Assembly: GCA_002007465.1 (NCBI GenBank)
Contig: LNAC01001827.1
Coordinates: forward strand, 619-64,618
Direction of reading: 5' to 3'
Origin: Ailurus styani
Taxonomy: Eukaryota; Chordata; Mammalia; Carnivora; Ailuridae
DNA length: 64,000 nt
Shown: positions 42,885 through 53,888 of the stretch, one piece after another
Position numbering within the stretch: the first letter of the stretch is position 1
Layout: every line of letters begins with the position of its first letter
Program-made: the position numbers and the translations under genes
Notes under the pieces: model-generated
What the model saw: only the letters and a program-made list of their open reading frames with translations
Databases searched by the model: none
What the model was told of the DNA's origin: nothing

Positions 42885-43400
42885 CATTATTTAACAGTCA
42901 TTGATTGAGTGCCTCCTATAGGCCAGGCCCTGTAGGATACCTTGAGACAGACAAGGCATGCCCCTGCCTTCAAGGAGCTCCCGTGTGGGCACAACTAGCT
43001 GTGAACTAACTGGAAATACACAGGAGGCTGCCAGCCCCCCACGAACTTGAACTAGGATTAATAATAAGACAAGACCTGGAAAGATGTAGTGTCAACAGCC
43101 ACCAGTGTAGACCATCGGCACCAGAGCAGCTGCAGGGAGATGAGGAATGGAGCGGTGAGGGAGACTTCCCTGGGAGCTGTGATGTGAGATGCACTTGGAG
43201 AGTGGGCACCGTTTGGACAGAGAGGAGAAGGAAGGTCATGTGAAGTGAGGACAAAGCAGTGGCAAGGACACTGAGCCAGGAACGAGCATTGTTTGGAGGA
43301 CAGGGAGGAGGTGAATGGGGCTGAAGCAGAGGATGAGGACTCAGTTGAGGTCGGATGTTCAGGGCAGTACTGAAAGCAGGCCTCGGCGCCAGGCCCAGGT
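42885..43400 (-). mobile_element. L2 relic, antisense
   Basis: Clear antisense L2 3' end: gattgagtgcctcctatagg ccaggccctg, gacagacaaggcatgcccct gccttcaaggagctc; then diverged gacttccctgggagctgtga and gcagtggcaaggacactgag. The long minus frames 43058-43470 run antisense through it. Confidence 0.65.
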
Positions 43401-43409
43401 GTGCAGATG

Positions 43410-44140
43410 TGAACGTGGGCAGTGGACAGCACTCGGCTCTGATCTGAACAGGGGCTTCATGACTGCTCAAAGGTCTTTCCTGCTTTGTGAAAACTACACT
43501 GCTTTTGTACTTCTAAGTCATGGTTTCAAAACTGAAGTAGAGAAGGCATTAAAGAATTAAATCAAACATGTTTACTGGGCTAAGGGGAGGAAACCTCTTA
43601 CAACAATGGCTCATGATGTGGATTTTAATGAAAATCTCTCCCCCTCATCTTCATTAATCCCTGTGTTTATAAATAGGTGGGCACAACTCAACCAGAGAAT
43701 AATTATGAGCCTCTTTAGAAACAGTGTAGAGTGCCATTTCATTACATTCCCACCCACCACAACTCTCCACTCTTTTAATAATGACTTCTGTGCTCCTCCA
43801 CACAGGCATGTCTCAGGATGGAAAGAAAGCAGAAATTAAACAGTAGAGTTTGAACGAAGAGAGATTTGAGCTTCCTGAAATTAGTACTCCAGGCAAGTCC
43901 AAGAAGGTGAGTTTGAGCACTCTCTTTTGTTATCCAAACTAACAGTGTGATTGTTTTGGAGGGAGGCATCTTGAGGTTGGGAGCAGTTTCTTGATGGTTG
44001 GAAAAATATTTACTTTTCCACTCATGCATTGTTGTGTTTTCTCATTTAATTCTGATACTTTACACAAGTTCTTTGGCTTAAAAAATATAAGTTACATTAA
44101 ACCCAATTTGGTAGAATTATGCCATATTGCTTTGATTGTT
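43410..44140. other. Unassigned DNA
   Basis: No recognised repeat or exon. Confidence 0.45.
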
Positions 44141-44149
44141 GGTTGTTAA

Positions 44150-44335
44150 TAATGATGTTAACATTACTAATAGCTACTTTTTATCAAAAGTCTATTAAGG
44201 TCCAACTGCTCTAAGCACTTTAGAAGCATGATCTCATTTAACACTCACAGCCATGCTGGCAAACCATAGTCTTTCATTTTACATGCAGAGAACCAACGTT
44301 GAGAGAAGTTACAAATACAGGGTCACCACTCTGGA
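44150..44335 (+). mobile_element. MIR relic
   Basis: ctgctctaagcactttagaa, gatctcatttaacactcaca, cattttacatgcagagaacc and gagagaagttacaaataca match MIR in order. Confidence 0.75.
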
Positions 44336-44539
44336 TGCTAGTTTGGGGCCATGAAAACGACCATCTTAATAATCTTAATAACCAGTGGGAAACATTACTA
44401 TTGTTTTGTGACCTTTAAAAAAATATCTCTCAAAAGATTAAGAACTCTGTCCGTTATAAGTATACAGGGTAATGAAAAAGGGTAAAACTAACATTTTTTA
44501 CTACACTATAAGAGAATTAAAGTTTGTTATTTCTTCAGA

Positions 44540-45190
44540 AAAAAAGTATCAAGACTAGTTTGAACAGTGATTGCTCCCTCCTGTCATATAACTTATGACA
44601 CATACTCTTTTCATTTTTTTTTAAAGAGAGAGGAAGCGTGTGCAAGCATGCGGCAGGGGGGCTGGGGGGTAGATGCAGAGGGAGAGAGAGAAGCTTAAGC
44701 AGGAGCCCAGCGAGGAGTCCAACATAGGGCTTCATCTCACGACCCTGAGATCATTACCTGACCTGAAATCAAGATTCAGAGGCCTGACTGACTGAGCCAC
44801 CCAGGTGCCCCAATATATACTCTCTTCTATGTTTGGGTGAACTCCCAACATTTCATCTTTTGCTCCTTTAACGATGTTAAATACCTCTGAACGTTCTTTA
44901 AATGTGAAGTTAATTACTGACACCACTTGTCCTGGGACACCTTCATCCTTCTCGTCACAACCACTTTCCTCGTATCTGTCCATACGTTCACCGTCACTGG
45001 GTTCCTCGGGCTATGTACCTGGAGCATTTTGAACAGTGAGTGTCGGTATTCCCAAGGCCAGCTATTTCTTGTACAAACTCCATTTATGCTCAGTTGCACT
45101 TTCACTTCCAGTGATATCGCTTTCGTTTATGTGCTGCACTTTCATCTTTGTTAGTCAGTTTCTTCTTCTGATTATTCATTTTTATAAAAT
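44540..45190 (-). pseudogene. Possible Tigger/pogo transposase relic, split by a SINE
   Basis: Minus-strand frames give VFNIVKGAKDEMLGVHPNIEES (about 44890-44830) and, beyond the SINE, HKLYDRREQSLFKLVLILFF (about 44600-44540). Together they resemble the extreme C-terminus of Tigger-type DDE transposases, which end in an acidic region, a helical DPN-E block and a KLYDEKK-like tail. Further upstream (45150-44985) frames are broken. The catalytic core and terminal inverted repeats are not visible. A domesticated gene is unlikely given the stops and the SINE. Identity rests on remembered motifs. Confidence 0.4.
44612..44811 (-). mobile_element. CAN-SINE
   Basis: T run, agagagaggaagcgtgtgca, ending gactgagccacccaggtgcc. 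Imperfect target duplication acatactctttt (44600-44611) / atatactctctt (44815-44826). Interrupts the transposase-like frame. Confidence 0.95.
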
Positions 45191-45199
45191 TCATGTTAG

Positions 45200-45545
45200 T
45201 TTATCACTGGGGCACAAGAAGGCAACACAACTACATTCTTTGCTGTCTGTTGTAAATGGAATAAGAGGTGCATAGTGACCAATCAATCACCAAAAGGCTT
45301 TAAGAGAAGTGAGAGGATTGGTCACTGATCATGTTGTCCATTTGTTATTTATGGTGTGATCTGTGGACTGAGAAACTAACAGGGAAGTTTGTTAAGTTAT
45401 ATAATTACTCACAGTCAATATAGTATCCTAACTTAAATCTGAACCATGTTATTAAAGGAGTAGGATTATTTAACTAAATTTTGGTAACTTAAATTCATGC
45501 ATGTCAAAACTGTGCCAAGTAAGGACTTCCTACAATTGCTTATGT
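45200..45545. other. Unassigned AT-rich DNA
   Basis: No recognised element. Confidence 0.45.
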
Positions 45546-45549
45546 TGAT

Positions 45550-45640
45550 CTCGCTGATGGTGGTGAGAGAGCCAAGACTTGAATTCAAGTCTGCTTAGCT
45601 CCTAAGTCCACGTTGACTAACCACCCTGCCATTGATTTAG
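45550..45640 (+). mobile_element. MIR 3' part, probable
   Basis: gagccaagacttgaattcaa gtctgcttagctcc and a cacgttgactaaccaccctg end fit the MIR 3' half. Confidence 0.55.
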
Positions 45641-45679
45641 GATGTATGTCTCCCAGGAGAGAGTAAAGATTTCATTTTC

Positions 45680-45920
45680 TGGAGGTGGCATGGGTGAAGA
45701 AGAGATGGAGGGAGGGAGAATAAAGGAAGAAAGAAGGAAGGGGTCAGAAGGGAGACCAGCAAACGGGGAGAGAAAGAGAGCAAAGTGGGAAGGAGGGAAA
45801 AGGACAGCAAGGAAGAGAAGGAGAAAGCAAGCCAAAGAGGACGCAGGAACAAGAGAACAGCAAGCAAAGGGGTGTGACCAAAAAGAAAAGAAACAGGAAC
45901 GAGAAGAGAACAGAGTTCAG
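45680..45920. repeat. Purine-rich low-complexity tract
   Basis: About 240 bases of mixed A/G. The 103-residue Lys/Arg/Glu-rich plus frame and the Ser/Pro/Leu-rich minus frames here result from composition. Confidence 0.8.
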
Positions 45921-45959
45921 TTTCCCAGCACAGTGACTCCGTGGTCAGTGTGAAATATC

Positions 45960-46475
45960 AGAATATGTGATCACTATTTATGGACTGTTCCCTGCCTTCT
46001 TCTCTTGCCTAAACTCTGAGCTCCTTAATGACTAAAATGGCATCATTTTCATTTTTCATTTCCTTGTGACTAGAACACTACCCAACCCAACAGTGCATAT
46101 TATTGAGTGAGCTTCAAAAATATCCTACTGCCAACAGGGCATTCTAAATGATCCTGTGCTATTTAATAACCGATGTAAGAATGAAAGTACATAATGTAAA
46201 ATAATCATCTTGCCCATTTACCAAAATAAAGTCTACATGATTAAAGAGGCACATATAAAATTCTAATCAAAGAAAACCAATAGACTGTAGGATTAAAAAA
46301 ATTATATTCAACTTTAAAAGAGTGACAACTGTAAGAAGAAATAATTCAATCGTATAAGTACCTAAAGCTCAGGTACAAGAAAGAGCAACATAACTAAAAT
46401 GCAAAACACCCCAAAAGACTAACAAAATATTCACAGCAGACATGAAGGCTTGTAGAAATTGCCATGAAGATCATC
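45960..46475. other. Unassigned AT-rich DNA
   Basis: No clear landmarks; may be upstream continuation of the L1M relic that follows. Confidence 0.4.
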
Positions 46476-46479
46476 TGCC

Positions 46480-47070
46480 CCAAAGGGGAAATAAACAAAG
46501 ATCTGAAAAGACAGTTCACACGGGAGGAAAAACAATTGCTAGACAAACATGGAAAATAGTCTCTGAGACCAGTTGGCAGAAACAAGGTGATTTCCACATG
46601 CTACATTAACAAGCGTTTTAAGTGAGAATTCATAATCCTGATGGAAATGTTTTTAAGCTGGTACCCAATATATTGCTGGGGACAATTTATATTTGCTCAT
46701 CCCCCTTGAGAAGTAATTTGGAAATGTATTCTATGAGATTTTTTTTTAAAGTTCATACAATTTGACCTAGTAAAATTACTCATAGGAGTATCTTAGAGAA
46801 AGAATTAGGTATATGAAAAACCTGTAAGAATGAGTATTTCCATTGTGGTATTATTTACAAAATGAAAATGGAAGTGACAGTATGAAATATTATGTAGCCA
46901 TTATAAAATTAGTATGAGAACAAAATGTTTGTGATAAATGATAAAACAATAGAAAATTTTGTGAATGGCATTCTAAATATGTATTCTAAATATATATGGC
47001 ATGCTGAATAGGTAGGCATAGAGACAAAAACCAGAAGACAGTATGGCAAAATGAGAGCAGTTTTTTTTTT
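46480..47070 (+). mobile_element. Old L1M 3' region
   Basis: Sense landmarks: gaagtaatttggaaatgtat, tacaatttgacctagtaaaa ttactc, attgtggtattatttacaaa, ttatgtagccattataaaat, gataaatgataaaac. Order and orientation fit an L1M 3' region. Confidence 0.6.
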
Positions 47071-47092
47071 CTTTTAAAGCTCCCATAATTTT

Positions 47093-47277
47093 CTTTTAAA
47101 GATTTGATTTATTGTTGAATGTGGAGAGAGAGCATGAGTGGGAGGAGGAGCAGAGGGAGAGGGAGAAACAGACTCCAAGCTGAGCAGAGAGCCTGACATG
47201 GGGCTCGATCCTAGGACCCCAAGATCATGCCTGAGCCGAAGGCAGACATTTAACTGACTGAGCCAGCCAGGCCTCTC
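47093..47277 (-). mobile_element. CAN-SINE with perfect target duplication
   Basis: ttttaaagatttgatttatt to gactgagccagccaggcctc. Perfect 15-bp duplication agctcccataatttt at 47078-47092 and 47278-47292. Confidence 0.97.
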
Positions 47278-47299
47278 AGCTCCCATAATTTTTATAATT

Positions 47300-48215
47300 A
47301 TTTTATGCAATGCCTTAAAAATGGTGTATTTTGACATCATACATCTTGGTGAGATCAGTCTTGCCAGAAGTTGACAAAAACCTCTTTTTGAGTAAAATGA
47401 GCTGAAAAACATGATCTAGCAAAAAATGTTGCTCCGGTAAAAGTGTAGCCACAGAGTACAATGCATAATAAAAAGTTCTCCTTTCCTTTGCCTTATCATG
47501 ATAATCTGAATATCAAAAGACAAGGACCTAAATTAGATCCCAGACAAAAATAAAGGAGACTCTGTTTTTGAAACTTCCTAAGAGGATGCAATATTTAAAA
47601 TACCCCAAAAGAACATTATTTTTAATGACCATATTTAAGCCCTTTGAAGCCCCAGCTCCATGCCTTTCATCGGTGAGTTAATCCTTTCCAACAGTTTTAT
47701 ATCATTTTTACCTCAAATTAAACTCTGTTGCTAACAACCAATCAAACTGTTTCCTCTGGATAATCATATAAGTGCCAAATAAAAATGGTTATATAGCTTG
47801 ATGATATGATGCTCAAATCACCTACTTGCTGGCTTAGTAATTAATGGAAATTAAATGCATGGAACTACAACATAAAAATATTCTGAGACACGTTATGCTC
47901 ACAATCAATTGTTTTATTATCCCCAGTGCCTTAGAGTTTCGTGTTATTAATACCAATATATTTTCATCAGTTGAATCAATAAGGACGTGTTATAATGAAT
48001 GTTTCATGCTCAGTCTTGAGGATAATAGAAAAACTGACAGACTAAGAAACAACAGGAGTCCCTTCTGCTCTAATCTAAGTCATTACTGTAGCTGCAGGCT
48101 TGTATCCAGGCAGCACTTTGCTCCCTTCACAGTTCAGTGGCATTCACTGTCCCTGCAACTTTGCAACTGTGTGAAGCAAAGTGTGTGGTGTGGGAGCCGT
48201 ATAAGAAAATGAGAA
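47300..48215. other. Unassigned, mostly unique DNA
   Basis: No recognised repeat. Bases 47640-47860 are balanced AT-rich sequence with a perfect palindrome gttgctaacaac-like core (47728-47739) next to a CCAAT box; functional value unknown. Confidence 0.4.
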
Positions 48216-48219
48216 TGCA

Positions 48220-49235
48220 GGCTTGGAGGTGATCATCCAGCAGATATGGTGGTGGTGGTGTGGACTGAGGTGGTAGCAGGGAGGTCAGATTCTGGATGTG
48301 TTCTGAAGGGTGCGGATGACGGGATTTGCTGGGGAAGTGCAAGGGAAGGATGATGGTGACATGCCAACATTTGTAATCTAACCAACTGAGTGAACAGTGA
48401 TCTTGCTTAATTGAAATAAACACAGAAGGAGAAACAGGATTGGGAGCACTGGGATTCATGGGTTCAGTTCTAAGAAAGTGAAGTTGGAGATGCCAATTGG
48501 ACCTCCAATTTCAGCTACTTTTTAGGATATACATACTTGGAATTCGAGAGAAGAGTCAAGCATTGAGTACACATTTGGAAGCTGTCAAAGTAAGAGAGTA
48601 TTTAGAGAAATGGGTGTTATCAGTTAGGAAGTAAGAGCAAGGAGAGACCAAAGGACTGTGCCCCAGCCCAGGCAACCACCCTGCAGATTGGGAAGAGGAG
48701 AGGATTTCAACAAAGGAACATGGAAAGGAGTAAAAACCAAAAGAGTGTGACCTAGAAACAACAAAGAAAGTGTTCCTGAAAGGAGGAAATGTATGCATTG
48801 AGTCTCATGTCTCATGGGGATTGACCATTGGATTTAGCAAAATGGAGGTCTTTACTGATCTTTGAACTTGAGTGAGGGGGTGAGGGCAAAAGCTTGACTA
48901 GACCGGAACCTTGGGAGGAAAGGAAATGGATGTACTAAATATAGACTATTTGGTGAGAATTTTTGTATCAAAGAAGAGAAGAGAAATGAAGTGATAGCTA
49001 GAGAGATACGTTTGGTCCAAAGATTTTTTTTTTTTAAGACAGGAGGTATCATGAAATATTTTATTGCTAATAGAAAAGAATAGGTAGTCAGGGAAATTGA
49101 TGGGCCAAAAGAGAGGGGGAGAGTTGAAGAAGCCAAGCCTTGGCGAAGACGAAAGAGAATGGCATGGTGGCACAGGAAGACAGGCTGAGCCAAGACCTGG
49201 GCAAGGAGCATCCCTGCGTAGTCCCTGGGGAAGAG
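48220..49235 (-). mobile_element. Ancient L2-like repeat, antisense, 1 kb
   Basis: Best copy of the family: ggaggtcagattctggatgt, gatgccaattggacctccaa, gcaagagagaccaaaggactg-like text, gattgaccattggatttagc aaaatggaggtc (48818-48850), then ttgatgggccaaaagagagg (49097-49118). Same family as 38690 and 61200. Family name uncertain. Confidence 0.5.
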
Positions 49236-49245
49236 TCAGCAGCCA

Positions 49246-49302
49246 GGGCGCATGCGCAGAGGTGGGCGGAGTGAAGGCGGCCGCTGAAGGAACCGGAAGT
49301 AG
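49246..49302. promoter_or_regulatory. Promoter-like motif cluster (NRF1, GC box, ETS)
   Basis: Within 55 bases: GCGCATGCGCA at 49248-49258 (exact NRF1 core), GGGCGG at 49264-49269 (Sp/KLF GC box), GCGGCCGC at 49277-49284, and CCGGAAGT at 49293-49300 (ETS/GABPA). This trio typifies TATA-less CpG promoters. No matching first exon or gene is visible, and the site sits at the edge of an ancient repeat, so it may be chance or a fossil. Confidence 0.35.
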
Positions 49303-49514
49303 TTCCCTTTGGCCAGAGCCTGGAGCGTAAGGAGGACAGTTGTCGAATAAATGATGACACCTTCAGCTCGTCAGTCCAGGAGGAGTTGTGAGACACTGAT
49401 TTTATCTGATCACAGCTTGGACCTGAAAGAACTGCTTGGAGGGATTTCCCAGTGTGTTTCATGCCAAAGCAGTAGAATTGGAATAACTGTAGCCCCTCAA
49501 CGTGTCTGCGTGAA

Positions 49515-49740
49515 ATAGTGACAGTAGTGCCTAACGCGTGCCTGTGTCGGGCACAGCAGGCATGTCGTGTGTATCGGCCCACTTTATCCTTTATCCACGT
49601 CGGGGAGGGAAGCACTGTGGTTCTTCTTCCACAGATGATCAGACTGAGATGCAAGAGCGCCGGTGACTGGCATCAGGTCACGCAGCAGGCAAACACATGG
49701 CAGAGCAGGGGCTGCAGCCCAGAGGTTCTGAGGCAGGAGC
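49515..49740 (+). mobile_element. MIR relic, full-length
   Basis: cgcgtgcctgtgtcgggcac, ttatcctttatccacgtcgg, ccacagatgatcagactgag, catcaggtcacgcagcagg and ggcagagcaggggctgcagc follow MIR in order. Confidence 0.8.
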
Positions 49741-50078
49741 CCAGGCTCTCAGTCATTTGCTGGACAGAACTCTCATCAGTAGCCACTTCAGTCACAGGTC
49801 TGTTAAATTTCTTTTTCAAAAGTCACGCTCCTTCATAGTCATTCCTTTACTGCGGAACCTGCACAAGGTTTGTGCTCAGGCTCACGGACAAGAGCCGCGT
49901 GACCTGGGGAGTCCGCCTGGACGTGGGCGGTGCAGCCTCCCCGGGCTGGAGAAGAAGGGCCTGATCCGGCCGGTGTGTGGCCTGGCGCCTGCAGAGCCCA
50001 TGCTCTTCCCACCAGGCCTCGCAGCCGCCCTGCTGTCTCCTGAGCAGCCACACCGGCTGCAGTTCACTGCAGTGACCC

Positions 50079-50126
50079 GGACCAGGAGCTCACCGGACCA
50101 GGAGCTCACCGGACCAGGAGCTCACC
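50079..50126. repeat. 16-bp minisatellite, three perfect copies
   Basis: ggaccaggagctcacc at 50079-50094, 50095-50110 and 50111-50126, identical. Confidence 0.98.
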
Positions 50127-50160
50127 GTCCCCGCGCCCCCCTCCCCCCCCCGCCCCCGCC
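50127..50160 (-). repeat. C-rich tract; G-quadruplex candidate on minus strand
   Basis: Runs of 4, 6, 10 and 5 C with one- to three-base separators. The complementary strand has four G runs of at least four with short loops, a strong G4 pattern; the plus strand could form an i-motif. Confidence 0.75.
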
Positions 50161-50309
50161 AGGACCAACCGTGAGAGCATCCGCCCAAGCCACCGGGTGC
50201 CGGGGGCCAACGGGGATGCTGTGAGCACCGCGCTCACCCCGCGGGCAGTGCGCCCCCTTCTGCTGTCCACACGCCCACACGGGGAAGGTGAGCTCTGGAC
50301 AATGGACTC

Positions 50310-52540
50310 TGAGTAGAAGCCACAGTGGCCATCTGTCAATCCCAACCCAGGGCCATTATTAGGAGTCCTTCTGCCTTCTCCATGCAGCTCAGTTCCTACC
50401 TGGGCAACCACAGAGGTCCCTTGTTCCCGACGCTGTCTCTCCTGGGTGGAGGGGGGCCTCCTAACCCAAATCAGACTTGATGTGAATGACAAATATGCTT
50501 TTGGTGATATGAGCTACTAAGTTATGGGGACTTTCTGTCAAGGAAGTTCTCACTAATGACCTTGATTAATAAGGTGGGCAAGTCACCCTCGGTCACCAGT
50601 GTTGTCCCCAGGGGGCCGAGCTGCTGCCTCCCCTGGAGAAGGTGATGGAAAGAAAAACAGAAGGAGGGCTGAGCCCAGAAAACACTCAGGCAGTCAGGGT
50701 GGAAGAAAGAAGAAAGGGGGCTTGGTTAAAGTCTGTTTTGTTGGAAGAAACAGATTACCTCCAGGTAATTTGAGTCAAAGGGGATGTTATTTTAAAAGTA
50801 GTATTTCTCAGGACCAAACAAAGATGACGCATCTTTTGTCCAGACAGGGACAGACTGAAGGCTCCGTGTCCTCAGGAATCTCATGACTTCTCCCCTCCCT
50901 TCTCTCCAGCTCCCTTTTCTTCTTTCCTCATCTGGTTTCTTCTTCCTGTGACCCTACATGAAGACAGCAGTGCTGACATCACCTGGTCTTTCATGAGCGC
51001 TTGCTGTCATCAGCTGGCTCTGTCTCTCTTGCAATTGCAGATGCCTCTGAGAGGGAACCATATTGGTTCATCCAACCTCTCCCTGCATCCTCTTGAACTC
51101 TGCGTGGCCACAGTCCTCCATTCAGTTAGTCCCGGCCTGAAGTAGCTGTGTGTGGGGCAACATCAAACCAGGGCCTGGGCAGAGACCTTAGGGGGTTGGC
51201 CACAGAAGAGAATTTCTGTGACCAAACTGCTGAAGTATCTAAGAGCTTACGGGACGCATTATTAATTATGGAGAGGAAAAGACAAGGTCTGCATGGAAAG
51301 AAAAAGAATGTCAGGCCAGAAGGAAGATGGAATGCAGATGTGAGCCCCAGGATGGAGTCAGAGCCAGATTCAAGAGGCAGGGTGGCTGCAGAGGGTGCTG
51401 ACCTATCATGAAGCTAAAGCACCATTGAAATAGTTTGGAGGCTTGGGACCAGTCAACTCAGCCTTGCACACATGACATCCCGCGTACCCAGGAAACGTAA
51501 ATTGGTGCCACTGCAGCTGATCTAGCCAGTGTCCTTGAAGGAGGTTTAAAAAATAGTGTTCCTCAACAGGGCAGATGTGTCTCCATTGAGCATTTGTGCA
51601 AGTTGCATAAAACAGCTATAACCCTGAGCCAGCCCACTTGCATTGCCTGAGATCAACCCTCAGAAGCAGCAACATCTCAAAACTGTATTATGCGTGACAT
51701 GGAACTATTTAGCAAAAACAAATGGTTTATTTTTGTACACATTTCACATCTTTAGTATGTCTCCCAAGGATGGCACATCTGCTTCAGGAAATCACAAATG
51801 AAAGCTGAAAAGAGAATAGAACTATAGAAAAGTGTTTTTTGCAGAATTGTTTTCACAACATTGACTCGGTCTCTGCCTAGGGGAAATGATTTAGTAAGTG
51901 AATTTGTTTTGGGATAAAATACATGTTAATAGAAAATCAGTTTATCCTTACCTTTATTAAATGTTTAGAGAATATCAGTTTTAAAGGCTGCCAAATTACT
52001 GGCCTGTCTGGGGAAGTATTGTGGTTCAGCTCTGGCTGGGGCTGTACAAACAGGAGATAGTCACCATCTCGTACTCGGTGCTTGTGCAGATAATGATGGG
52101 AAATCAGACTCCCCCAGGAGACGGGGGCGAGAAAACAAGGCAAGATTGTAATCACTACCCTGTGTGGTATAAAATGTCACTCCCCAACTTACCAGAAGAC
52201 TCCCTCAGTGGAAATAGGAAACACTGTTAAAGTTAATAATTTAATCTTGTAGTTATACTTATTTTAGGTTTAAAGACAAATTTTCCGAGTGAGAAAAGAA
52301 TACCCACCCACCCAAGAGACTCTCCTTATCCTCATATCTGAACATGGTAAACACAGGTCCAGAAACTTCTCTGTACCATATAAACAAACTAAATTCCAAA
52401 GACATTTGAGTGGCAGTTTCTTATCAATACAGTAAATTTAAATTTCCCACTCTTTTCTCTTTTTTTCTGGAATCTTTGATACCCCTTACCTGGTGTTATC
52501 CTGAGGCAGTAAACACCCTCTCTAGTTCAATTTGCTGGTT
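50310..52540. other. Unassigned, mostly unique DNA
   Basis: 2.2 kb without recognised repeats or exons. Small frames at 50599-50886 and 51148-51411 have no domains. Confidence 0.4.
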
Positions 52541-52544
52541 ATTT

Positions 52545-52660
52545 GCTTAAGTAAGTCACACCATTTATGGAGAATCTAATCTGGTGAGACAGTGCGCTAG
52601 GCATTACAGAGACCACAAAGTCCAGCAAGAGTGTAGCATCTAATAGAGAACATCACCTCT
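52545..52660 (-). mobile_element. L2 relic, antisense, short
   Basis: gacagtgcgctaggcattac, agagaccacaaagtccagca and agtgtagcatctaatagag follow the antisense L2 3' end. Confidence 0.45.
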
Positions 52661-52664
52661 CAGT

Positions 52665-53885
52665 CGTGGCTGGGAGAGAAACCAGGAGGAGTCGTGATTT
52701 GGAATTAGACAGATGCACACAGTGGGAGAGACCCACAGGCCAGCTCTGGAATGAAGTCCAGTACAACAAGAAGGCAGGACCCTAGGGAAGGTACGGGATA
52801 ACGGATCCTCGGCAGCCCCTGGATCAGGAAGGGGCGGCAGGATGACAAGACAGACCTCCCCCAGAAAGACAGAGGGAAGAGAGTGGAAAGGAATTCCAAA
52901 GTGGGTGAAGGTCAGACACTGGGCATGTCAGGAGCAAGGGCTGGGAAGTAGAGCCCTGGCCGTCAGGGTGGAGGCCAACTGTAACCCCAGGCAGGGGTGC
53001 TGAGGCTGGGGGAGAGGGGTAGGCACCTGTGTGCTAGCCAGAGGACGGAGTGTGTCCAGAGAAGTCCCGGAAGCCTGGGACAGGAACTTGGAGAATGCTA
53101 CCCTAATGTGAGGCAGTCATAAAGCAGAGGCACTGAAGAAGACTGCACAGGGCCACAGTCTCACAAAAATGGACTGAAAGGGAGAGATTTAGGGACACTG
53201 TGTTGGTCACCAGAAAGGGCAAGGAGATCAGACAGAGAGTGAGCCATTGGGTGGGATGGGGAAGGTGCTGGAGACCTGGAGAGCCCACTGGGGACTGGCT
53301 GAAGCAGCAGCCCGAGCCGTTCTGTGTCCCGTGCTTGACGATCCGGGCAGATTTGCATGAAGGGCATCTTCATGGCAAACGCCACGCTCATGGAAGATAA
53401 GTCACGTTTTCTTCTTGAGAGTCAGCTCACCTGACTCCCAAATGGTACAAATATAAGTCATTCTTAATTTCTACAGATGCTGGCATTTGTTTCCAAATAG
53501 AATACAAATCTTTTTTCTAACCTTGCTATGGCGAGAGCTCAGTAACACACTGATGTTAATTCTTTCCTGTGATCAATTATTTTACAGCAGGGATATTCTA
53601 AATTTCCATCTGGATCGACTACAGGAATAAGGCTTACAGAATAGGGACCATCAGCTGGGGCCCATGTGCAGCCAGACGCGGGGCTGTGGGCTGACAGCCG
53701 TGGTACAGGAGCCACACCTGTGATACCTTTCAGTCTCAGCTCACAGACCCTGTAGACACAGCTCAAGGATGGCCCCTGGGCAAACAGTGGGGGACCAAGA
53801 GGGCAGGAAGACCCGGGATCCACCCATGCCCACGATACGAGTGAACGCACACCCTCCTTGGACCTTTTGGCATCGGAGTTGAAAG
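52665..53885. other. Unassigned DNA
   Basis: GC-moderate, no clear repeat landmark; partly resembles degraded L2-type antisense sequence near 52900-53290 but not enough to call. Confidence 0.4.
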
Positions 53886-53888
53886 ATT

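Larger units (their letters stand above)
49850..50300. other. GC-rich block without identified gene
   Basis: GC- and CpG-richer than any other non-L1 stretch. The 175-residue plus frame starting in the MIR (49697-50224) is Pro/Gly/Ala-rich by composition. A donor-like AAG|GTGAGC occurs at 50286-50294. No acceptor or conserved domain pairs with it. Confidence 0.5.

Noticed and set aside
43006..43470. 154- and 124-residue minus-strand frames
   Set aside because: They run through an antisense L2 relic; Ser/Pro/Leu-rich products are translations of its purine-rich complement.
45642..45953. Highly basic 103-residue frame resembling a nuclear protein
   Set aside because: Encoded by a purine-rich low-complexity tract; Lys/Arg/Glu content is forced by composition.
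49088..49654. 188-residue minus-strand open frame, the longest in the window
   Set aside because: It crosses an ancient L2-like repeat and a MIR on the opposite strand, has no domain, signal or coding pattern; length is explained by GC content.
49697..50224. 175-residue plus-strand frame in the GC-rich block
   Set aside because: Starts inside a MIR and runs through the 16-bp triplication and C tract; Pro/Ala/Gly richness is compositional.
50286..50294. Splice donor AAG|GTGAGC as evidence for an exon
   Set aside because: A good donor alone occurs often by chance; no acceptor, coding frame or conserved exon accompanies it.
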